64,000 nt of DNA. It comes from Nonomuraea longispora (GTDB lineage Bacteria; Actinomycetota; Actinomycetes; Streptosporangiales; Streptosporangiaceae). The stretch lies in NCBI RefSeq assembly GCF_004348345.1, contig NZ_SMJZ01000003.1, positions 42,223-106,222 of the forward strand, given 5' to 3'. Below, piece after piece: positions 57,041-64,000 of this stretch; the stretch's first letter is position 1, and each line of letters opens with the position of its first letter. The translations under genes were made by a program, and so were the position numbers. The notes below the pieces were generated by a model. The model searched no databases. It was not told the origin of the DNA and saw nothing but the letters and a program-made list of their open reading frames with translations.

Positions 57041-57550
57041 TCAGTCGTCGCCGCGCGGCGTGCCGTACACCTTCGGCTCGAAATAACCTTCGGGCTCGGG
57101 CACGAACGGCTGGCGCGGGCGCTGCACCTCGGCGCCCGCCTTCAGCTCCTCGCGCAGGTCGCGTACGTTGTCGCGCAGCCCGCGCCGCCACGCGACGCCG
57201 AGCACGGCGGCCGAGCCGGCGAACAACCACGGCGCTCCCCGCGTCAGCGAGGTGTAGAGCCCGAGCGCCAGCGACTGCACGATCGACAACGAGCCGAACG
57301 CCCGCCCGAGCTCGACGAAGAGTGTGGCGCAGAAGAACACCAGCGGGGGCGTCACCACCAGCGACAGCAGTTCGCGCCGGTTGACCAGCAGCACGCCCAG
57401 CAGGCTGGACAGCACGAACGCGGCGCCCACCACGTGGGGGACGTCGAGCAGGGCGGTCAGCACATAGCCCGCGAGGGTGGCGACCAGGGAGAGCGCGATG
57501 GCGCCGCGCGCGGTCAGCCTGACCGCCGAACGCCTGCCTTTCCCAGCCAC
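57041..57550 (-). CDS. DUF6542 membrane protein
   Basis: 169 residues; basic N-terminus, four predicted membrane helices in the first 125 residues, then a soluble C-terminal tail (GYFEPKVYGTPRGDD). DUF6542 proteins occupy this position beside ispH and ychF in many actinomycetes. Function unknown. Confidence 0.8.
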   Translation of the reverse strand: MAGKGRRSAVRLTARGAIALSLVATLAGYVLTALLDVPHVVGAAFVLSSLLGVLLVNRRELLSLVVTPPLVFFCATLFVELGRAFGSLSIVQSLALGLYTSLTRGAPWLFAGSAAVLGVAWRRGLRDNVRDLREELKAGAEVQRPRQPFVPEPEGYFEPKVYGTPRGDD

Positions 57551-57564
57551 TGGCCCACCCCCGT

Positions 57565-58836
57565 CTACTGCGACCCGTTGGCCAACTTACCGTTCGGGTG
57601 CGAAATCAGTGACGAGGTTGGCTGAGAAGCGGTTTCGAGCAGTTCGGGGGAGGCGAGGGGCCTGGGCAGGCCTTCGAGCATCTCAGGTGAGTCGAGGTCG
57701 CCGTCGACGACGCCCAGGTCGTGCAGCTTGCGCGCCGTGACCAGCACGCGGCTTTCGAGCGATCCGACCGACTTGTTGTACGCCTCCACGGCCCGCGTCA
57801 GCGCCCTGCCGAGCGAGTCCACGTTCCTGCCCAGGGTCGAGAGCCGTTCGTACAGCTCCTTGCCCAGCTCGAACACCGCCCGCGCGTTCTGGCTGAGCGC
57901 CGCCTGCTGCCAGGCGTAGTGCGCGGTGCGCAGCATCGTGATCAGCGTCGTCGGCGTGGCGATGTGCACCCGCCGCGCCATGGCGTATTCCAGCAGCCCG
58001 GGGTCGCGTTCGAGCGCGGGCGCCAGGAACGCCTCGCCGGGGATGAACAGCACGACGAACTCGGGCGACGGGTTGAACCCCTGCCAGTAGGACTTGGCGG
58101 CCAGCCGGTCGACGTGCTCGCGTACGTGCCGGGCGTGCGCGTCGAGCCGGACCGTCGCGAGCGACTCGTCGGACGCCTCAGCGGCCTCCAGATAGGCCGC
58201 CAGCGACACCTTGGAGTCGACCACGACGTTCTTGCCGCCGGCCAGCCTGACGACCATGTCGGGCCGCATGGAGCCCTCGGCGACCTGTTCGTCGAAGTCG
58301 CAGTAGCGCTGCATCCCGGCGATCTCGGCGACCCTGCGCAGTTGGAGCTCCCCCCACCGGCCGCGCGCCTCGGGCCGCTGCAGGGCCCTGACCAGGGCGG
58401 TGGTCTGGGTGCGCAGCTGCTCGTGGCTCTGGCGTACGAACTCCATCTGCTTGGCCAGCTCCGCACGGGCGGCGCGCTGGCCCGACTCGGTGTCGCGCAG
58501 CTGCGACTCGACCCGTGACAGGGCGTCCTTCAGCGGCTCGACCAGGTGCTCCACGGCCTGCCTGCGCTGCTCCAGGTCACCGGTGGCCTCGGCGCGGCTG
58601 GCGGCCAGCCTGGTCTCGGCCAGCTCCAGGAAACGTACGTTGTTGACGTCGAGCGCCCGCGTGGACAGCGCCTGGAAACGCTCGGCGAGCTGCTCCTCGA
58701 CGTAGACCAGCTTCTCCGCGGCGGACCTGGCGCGCGCGTCGGCCTCCGCCACCCGCACCGCCGCTCGTGTCCTGGCGACGAGGAAACCGATGAGCAGCCC
58801 GACCGCGAGACCTGTGAGAAGCGAGATGACATCCAC
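57565..58836 (-). CDS. rmuC: DNA recombination protein RmuC
   Basis: 423 residues: N-terminal membrane helix, a long coiled-coil (about 30-160), and the RmuC nuclease-like domain (about 165-380: GRWGELQLRRVAEIAGM, VVDSKVSLAAYLEA, FIPGEAFLAPAL). Thought to limit inverted-repeat recombination. GTG start at 58836. 14 bases from DUF6542, so likely one operon. Confidence 0.93.
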   Translation of the reverse strand: MDVISLLTGLAVGLLIGFLVARTRAAVRVAEADARARSAAEKLVYVEEQLAERFQALSTRALDVNNVRFLELAETRLAASRAEATGDLEQRRQAVEHLVEPLKDALSRVESQLRDTESGQRAARAELAKQMEFVRQSHEQLRTQTTALVRALQRPEARGRWGELQLRRVAEIAGMQRYCDFDEQVAEGSMRPDMVVRLAGGKNVVVDSKVSLAAYLEAAEASDESLATVRLDAHARHVREHVDRLAAKSYWQGFNPSPEFVVLFIPGEAFLAPALERDPGLLEYAMARRVHIATPTTLITMLRTAHYAWQQAALSQNARAVFELGKELYERLSTLGRNVDSLGRALTRAVEAYNKSVGSLESRVLVTARKLHDLGVVDGDLDSPEMLEGLPRPLASPELLETASQPTSSLISHPNGKLANGSQ

Positions 58837-58932
58837 TTCAGCGATGATTGCAGGACCGCGGGGCGCGGTTCCTCCCGACACGCTTGGGCGTTCCGCTTGT
58901 GCGCCACATCCGGAATCGCCGAGAGTAGTGGA

Positions 58933-59664
58933 ATGGACGCGCTCGGGAAGCAGGCGGTGGTCGGCGTATCGGTCGCGGTCGCGTTGGTCGCGCTGGCCGG
59001 AGCGGTCATCGCCGGCGCGGGCGCGGGCTCCGGGCCCGAGAGCGCGCCGGGGCCCTACCCGCTGCGCTGGTCGCCGGGCGCATGCGTCACCGGCGACTTC
59101 GCGCTGATCCCGTGCAACGGCGGCGTCTCCGAGGTGGTGGCCGTCGCTCCCGACCCGCCGGGCCCCGGCGACTGCCCTGAGGACACCGACGACGTCCTGC
59201 GCGTGGGGCCGGGCCGTACGGCGTGCGTACGCAACTTCCTCGACCCCCACCCCGGAGCCCCAGGCGGTGGCGGAGGCCTGCTCAGGCCGGGTGACTGCGT
59301 GGCGCTTGACGGCCGCGAGCAGCCGTGCGCCCGGCCCGGCTGGTACGGCAAGGCCGTCGCGATCACGCGGGACGCCGCCGCCTGCCCCGAGAACACCCTG
59401 GACACCGTCCCCGGCGACGCGCGGACGATCTGCCTGGGCCGGGGCGGTCAGGTGCTCGACCGGGGCGCGTGCGTGGCGCGGCCGGCGGGCCGGGTGGTCG
59501 ACCGCTCCGGCGTCACCCGCGTGCCCTGCGGCTCGGCACGGGCGTGGGCCAGGGTGGTGTCGTTCGAGACGGCCGCGAAGCGGTGTCCCGCGCGCTCGGA
59601 GCGCTATCTGCGTTCGGACTCCGCCCCCCGCCCGGTGACCTGTCTGGACGTGCTGAGCCAGTAA
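58933..59664 (+). CDS. exported protein of three four-cysteine modules
   Basis: 243 residues: N-terminal hydrophobic anchor or signal (about 7-33), then three tandem modules, each with four cysteines in the order C-V, P-C, C-P and C, at about 50-105, 120-172 and 175-243. Twelve cysteines in total, almost certainly disulfide-bonded outside the membrane. No known family recognised. Divergent from rmuC and 11 bases before ychF. Confidence 0.82.
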   Translation: MDALGKQAVVGVSVAVALVALAGAVIAGAGAGSGPESAPGPYPLRWSPGACVTGDFALIPCNGGVSEVVAVAPDPPGPGDCPEDTDDVLRVGPGRTACVRNFLDPHPGAPGGGGGLLRPGDCVALDGREQPCARPGWYGKAVAITRDAAACPENTLDTVPGDARTICLGRGGQVLDRGACVARPAGRVVDRSGVTRVPCGSARAWARVVSFETAAKRCPARSERYLRSDSAPRPVTCLDVLSQ

Positions 59665-59675
59665 ACTCGACGTCC

Positions 59676-60752
<1,077 letters not shown>

Positions 60753-60891
60753 CCGGGCGGGCCCGGAAAGGACCCGGGAAGGGACACAGGAAAGGAATGG
60801 ACGTCTGATCCCGGCACGACTGCCGCGTCAACCTCTGCGGGCTCCCGCGCGTCGAATCGTCACGGCGTTCACGCTGACTCGGGAGACCCTC

Positions 60892-61191
60892 ATGATCCGT
60901 CGCATCATCCGGAAACGACGCCCCGCGCCCGCGCTCACGGGCATCAGCCTTGAGGAGGAGCTGGCCCTGATCAGGGTCGAGCTCATGTACGGTCTGCGGG
61001 TCAACCGCGAGGCCTACCTCCGCAGGAAGGTGGACGAGCGCAACGAGATGGCGACCCGCATGCGCGAGCAGGACCCCGCGGGCATGCTGGCGGAGCTCCG
61101 GGGCTCCCTGGAGCGGGCCGTGCAGCCGGCGGTCGTCGATCTGGAGAGCAGGCGGCGGTCGCGCTCGTCCCAGGGGCCTGAGCCTGCCTGA
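60892..61191 (+). CDS. small charged hypothetical protein
   Basis: 99 residues, Arg- and Glu-rich, predicted helical (SLEEELALIRVELMYGLRVN), no membrane segment. Not recognised. The ATG follows GAGAC without a strong ribosome binding site. Confidence 0.6.
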   Translation: MIRRIIRKRRPAPALTGISLEEELALIRVELMYGLRVNREAYLRRKVDERNEMATRMREQDPAGMLAELRGSLERAVQPAVVDLESRRRSRSSQGPEPA

Positions 61192-61519
61192 CGCTCAGCC
61201 TCCGTTCGTGACCTATGCCGAATCCGCAGGTCGCGAGAGTCCTTGCGCGATTTGGACAGCAATCCGTGGCTGCCGCGCTATGCGATTTCAGGCGTTTGGC
61301 CTGGTCAATAGCCGTTTCCCCCGGGAACTCACTGGAATCGGGTCCGGGGCCTGTCATGAGGGCCCGGTTTGCCGTCAGGACGGTCATGCCGCAGCATGGG
61401 CGTGGCTTTCCTGGAACAATCGCGGAGACCGGATAGGGTGACTACTTCACCGCGGATGATGGGGATCGGCAACGGACGACACCGCGCCAGCCGGGGGGAT
61501 CGGCGCGAGCGGAGGCGTG
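61192..61519 (+). other. gap of about 330 bases without a convincing gene
   Basis: Short overlapping frames are present in several phases but none has a ribosome binding site plus normal codon bias. The right part, with GGATAGGGTGACTAC (about 61430-61444), probably holds the promoter of the conjugation-like operon, and GGAGGC before 61517 is its ribosome binding site. Confidence 0.5.
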
Positions 61520-62536
61520 ATGGCGCGTAGGTCTACCGTCCAGCACGATCCTCGGATCGCTGGCGAGCCCGAGCTTTCCGCGCGCCTCGACACAGCCGAC
61601 TTCGACGCGCCGCCGCCTCGCCGGCCGCGGCGCGGTGGCTGGTCGGGCGGCGGCGGACGGTGGCTGGTATGGACCGGCCGCATCATTCTCTGGGCACTTA
61701 TTGTGGTTGTCGTGGTGAATGGGATTCGTGCCCCATTTGAGAGGTTTACCCGGCAAGAGGTGGCCGCGCCCAATGGCGCGGTGCAGGAGCAGCACGGATT
61801 CCCCGTCGAACGCGGCATGGCATTCGCCGCCCAGTTCGCGGGCGTCTACCTGAATTTCAATCCCGACGACGCGACGAGCAGGTCCAGCAAACTCGCCGCG
61901 TTCCTGGCCCAGGGCATGGACCCGCAAATGGGCTGGGACGGGTTCGGCAAGCTGGCGGCCGTCGCCGTCCAGGCCTACGACCTCAAGGCGAGCGACGCCA
62001 ACAACGCCGTGGTGAGCGTCGCCTTCCAGTCCGGCCCGCGCAGGATGTTGCTGTCCGTACCGATCTACTACTCCGGCGACGACGCCGGAGAGAGGTTCGT
62101 CGTCTCCGGGCGTCCGGCCATCCTGCCCGCCCCGGCCCCGGCCGACCTGCCCCAGGTGGCCAAGCCGGAAACCGACGACGCGGCGGCGGCGGAGCTCAAG
62201 CCGCAACTGGAGGGCTTCTTCAAGGACTACGCCGACGGCGACACCGCCGGGCTGCAGCGCTACGTCGCCGCGGGCAAGAGCCTGCCGAGCTTCGGCGGCG
62301 CCCTCACCTTCGCAGAGCTCAAGGAAATCGTGGTGCCTGTGGGGGGTGCCACCAGAGAGATCCAGGCGGTCGTGGTGTGGACGGTGCCCAACGGCGACGT
62401 CCCGCCCACTCCCGACTCCACCGATCCCGCGACGGCCGGCGGGCATCTGGAGCAGGCCTACCGCCTGACCGTCGAGAAGCAGGGCGACAAGTGGTTCGTC
62501 GCCGACATCCGCGGCGCCGGCCGGGTCGCTGATTAG
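61520..62536 (+). CDS. TcpC/VirB8-like conjugation protein
   Basis: 338 residues: cytoplasmic Arg/Pro-rich N-terminus, one membrane helix (about 48-68) and two extracytoplasmic VirB8/TcpC-type (NTF2-like) domains (about 95-195 and 210-335), as in conjugative-element TcpC. Strong ribosome binding site GGAGG; ATG at 61520 (a GTG one codon earlier is possible). First gene of a cluster with a small membrane protein and TcpE-type gene. Confidence 0.85.
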   Translation: MARRSTVQHDPRIAGEPELSARLDTADFDAPPPRRPRRGGWSGGGGRWLVWTGRIILWALIVVVVVNGIRAPFERFTRQEVAAPNGAVQEQHGFPVERGMAFAAQFAGVYLNFNPDDATSRSSKLAAFLAQGMDPQMGWDGFGKLAAVAVQAYDLKASDANNAVVSVAFQSGPRRMLLSVPIYYSGDDAGERFVVSGRPAILPAPAPADLPQVAKPETDDAAAAELKPQLEGFFKDYADGDTAGLQRYVAAGKSLPSFGGALTFAELKEIVVPVGGATREIQAVVVWTVPNGDVPPTPDSTDPATAGGHLEQAYRLTVEKQGDKWFVADIRGAGRVAD

Positions 62537-62580
62537 GGCACGGCCACGCTGCTGATCGGTACCCCCCGGGAGGACAAGAA

Positions 62581-62862
62581 GTGACCTTGAAGACCGTACT
62601 GTTCACCTTGATCGAGATGACGCCGACTCCGGTGCCGACCGGCATCGACACCGGAGGGCTCGCCGACTTCCTGCGCGCGTTCTTCGCGCCGTTGTTCCTG
62701 GTCGTCGTCTCCGTGGTCGCGCTGTTCTTCCTCTTCACCCGTGAGATCACGCGGTTCGTGCAGTTCCTCATCCTGGCCGTGGCCATCGGAGTGATCTTCT
62801 ACGTTCCCAACATCATCGAGGTGACGGCGAAGGCGATCGCGGGCGCACTGGGCATCACGTAA
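62581..62862 (+). CDS. small two-helix membrane protein of the conjugation-like locus
   Basis: 93 residues, GTG start with GGGAGGA upstream; two hydrophobic segments (about 37-56 and 62-80). Position and size match TcpD/VirB2-like small proteins of such clusters; assignment by context. Confidence 0.75.
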   Translation: MTLKTVLFTLIEMTPTPVPTGIDTGGLADFLRAFFAPLFLVVVSVVALFFLFTREITRFVQFLILAVAIGVIFYVPNIIEVTAKAIAGALGIT

Positions 62863-62915
62863 GGGTTGAGACCGCTCCCCGGCGGTCATGAACGAGCGGG
62901 CGAGAGGAGGGCCGT

Positions 62916-64000
62916 GTGGACCTGCCCACGTACACGAACATCTGGCGGATAGAGAAGCGGCTGTACAAGCTGTACGACCTGCGCCTGCCGATGCCGCTGC
63001 CGATCGTCTGGATCGGCGTCTTCGTCGGGGTGTTCGTTCCGTGGTCGCTTCTGCTCGTCCTGGTGGGCGTGCCGGTGGAGATGCCGTGGCACGTGCTGTT
63101 CCTCGTACCACCCGGGATCGTCACGTGGTTGTCCACCCGTCCCGTCATCGAGGGCAAGCGGCTCACCGAGTTGCTCGAGTCCCATCTCCGCTACCTCGGC
63201 CAGCCCAGGGCCTGGTACCGCCTCGCACCCGGCGCCGAGCCCGAGACCATCACGTTCTCCGGCCGGGTCTGGCGTGCCACCCCCGCCAGGGTCAAGGCGA
63301 AGAAGGCCGGCAAGGCCCGCCAGGCGCAGCGCAGGCGCGCGGGCCAGCGGATCACCGGGCCCCGCCAGGTGCGGCCCGCCGTGGCCGCCGCCGCTGCCGC
63401 CGCAGCGCAGGCCCCGGTGGCCGAGCAGCCCGGCGGGCGTTCCGGCTGGGGCACGCGCCGCGGCACCGCGCCGGCGCTCAAGGCTCAGGCGCAGCAGGCG
63501 ACCCCGTCCCCGGTACGCGCCACGCCGGGAGGCGTGGTCCGGCGCGAGAAGGGCCTCTCAGACGGCGCCGGACACCGTCAGGACCGCTCGCCCGTGCCGC
63601 ACGCCGCGCACGGCCCCGCGCCGGAGCCCGGTGACCGGCGCACCACATCCGCGGACAGGGACGCCGAGGTACGCGCCGCGCGGGACGCGGTCGTGCCGAT
63701 CAAGACGGCGGAGAGCCGCAAGCCCGCCGCCGGCAAGCCCATCGACACCGAGGCGCTGCGCAGGCTGAGACAACTCGCGGCGAGCGCCGACGCGCCCGCC
63801 GGCACGCCGGAGCCCGCCCCGGCCGGGCGCTCCCGCGACGACGCGCGCCACCACGGGGGGCCGCGTGAGGACGACGGACGTCGGGAGGACGAGGTCGCCC
63901 GCGACCAGCACAGGAAGGGCCAGCCGCCCCGGCTCGGGCCTGCCCTGGTGTTGACGGGCACCCAACGCATCTGGCCCCCGCTCAACCCCGACGCCAAACC
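62916..64000 (+). CDS. TcpE-family conjugation protein (runs off the window)
   Basis: GTG start with GAGGAGGG upstream; at least 361 residues, no stop before the right edge. N-terminal part (LPTYTNIWRIEKRLYKLYDL) and two membrane helices (about 28-50 and 58-75) followed by a soluble TcpE-like region; after about 130 comes a long Ala/Pro/Arg/Glu-rich disordered stretch. In TcpE-type systems this protein sits at the cell pole with the transfer ATPases, which should lie just outside the window. Confidence 0.8.
   Translation, partial: MDLPTYTNIWRIEKRLYKLYDLRLPMPLPIVWIGVFVGVFVPWSLLLVLVGVPVEMPWHVLFLVPPGIVTWLSTRPVIEGKRLTELLESHLRYLGQPRAWYRLAPGAEPETITFSGRVWRATPARVKAKKAGKARQAQRRRAGQRITGPRQVRPAVAAAAAAAAQAPVAEQPGGRSGWGTRRGTAPALKAQAQQATPSPVRATPGGVVRREKGLSDGAGHRQDRSPVPHAAHGPAPEPGDRRTTSADRDAEVRAARDAVVPIKTAESRKPAAGKPIDTEALRRLRQLAASADAPAGTPEPAPAGRSRDDARHHGGPREDDGRREDEVARDQHRKGQPPRLGPALVLTGTQRIWPPLNPDAK

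Noticed and set aside
61208..61441. Short overlapping frames before the TcpC-like gene
   Set aside because: Overlap each other in different phases without ribosome binding sites or codon bias.
61520..64000. A complete integrative element with attachment sites
   Set aside because: No integrase, tRNA gene or direct repeat is visible within the window; only a partial transfer cluster can be supported.

Overview
The window is high-GC actinobacterial chromosome, most likely from the order Streptosporangiales (Nonomuraea-like). The evidence is the mycothiol enzyme Mca, GTP-dependent PEP carboxykinase, an F420-type Ddn-like oxidoreductase, PASTA-less Ser/Thr kinases, a PucR regulator, many GTG starts and leaderless genes, and the actinobacterial block glpX / DUF4245 / xseB / xseA / ispH / DUF6542 / rmuC / ychF. 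No rRNA, tRNA or CRISPR array was recognised.

Layout. 0-5.4 kb: MoxR/ChlI-like ATPase, FIST sensor, ROK kinase with an odd linker, lipoprotein M1 peptidase. 5.4-15.6 kb: RDD protein, hppD with a divergent Lrp regulator, class A PBP, DUF255 thioredoxin-fold protein, then the mca / DUF4307 / greA block. 15.6-24.2 kb: NlpC/P60 protein, pckG, a three-gene TIGR04222 membrane protein / MNIO (DUF692) / small partner cassette, uppS and PIN-PhoH. 24.2-30 kb: response regulator / histidine kinase / GerMN lipoprotein operon, lytic transglycosylase, GT2 glycosyltransferase. 29.8-33 kb: a decayed MHS-family transporter next to a PucR regulator and a 3-hydroxybutyrate dehydrogenase-like SDR. 33-35.6 kb: a trpD with its own Trp leader peptide and attenuator but a frameshift in a C run, then fumC. 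35.6-42.4 kb: two Ser/Thr kinases, one with a very long collagen-like region; Fe/Mn superoxide dismutase with a Nur-like operator; DUF5999; and a second, class I, fumarase. 42.4-47.3 kb: EamA exporter and divergent MocR regulator, two inositol-catabolism-like genes, DUF998. 47.5-60.8 kb: the conserved glpX-to-ychF block, interrupted by a degenerate group II intron directly before xseB and by a TetR / Ddn-like pair with two clear palindromic operators. 61.5-64 kb: start of a TcpC/TcpE-type conjugation (type IV secretion-like) locus that runs off the window.

The most interesting candidate system is at 19.6-21.8 kb. A membrane protein ends in a Cys/Gly/Ser tail predicted to be cytoplasmic, and it is translationally linked to a metal-dependent MNIO-family oxidase that keeps the residues used as metal ligands in MbnB-type enzymes, and to a small partner protein. 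This looks like a modification system whose substrate peptide is fused to a membrane protein. Second is the complete trp-type attenuator in front of the frameshifted trpD. Other points of interest are the two-operator TetR switch, the intron that may separate xseB from its ribosome binding site, a protein built of three four-cysteine modules, and the conjugation-like genes at the right edge.
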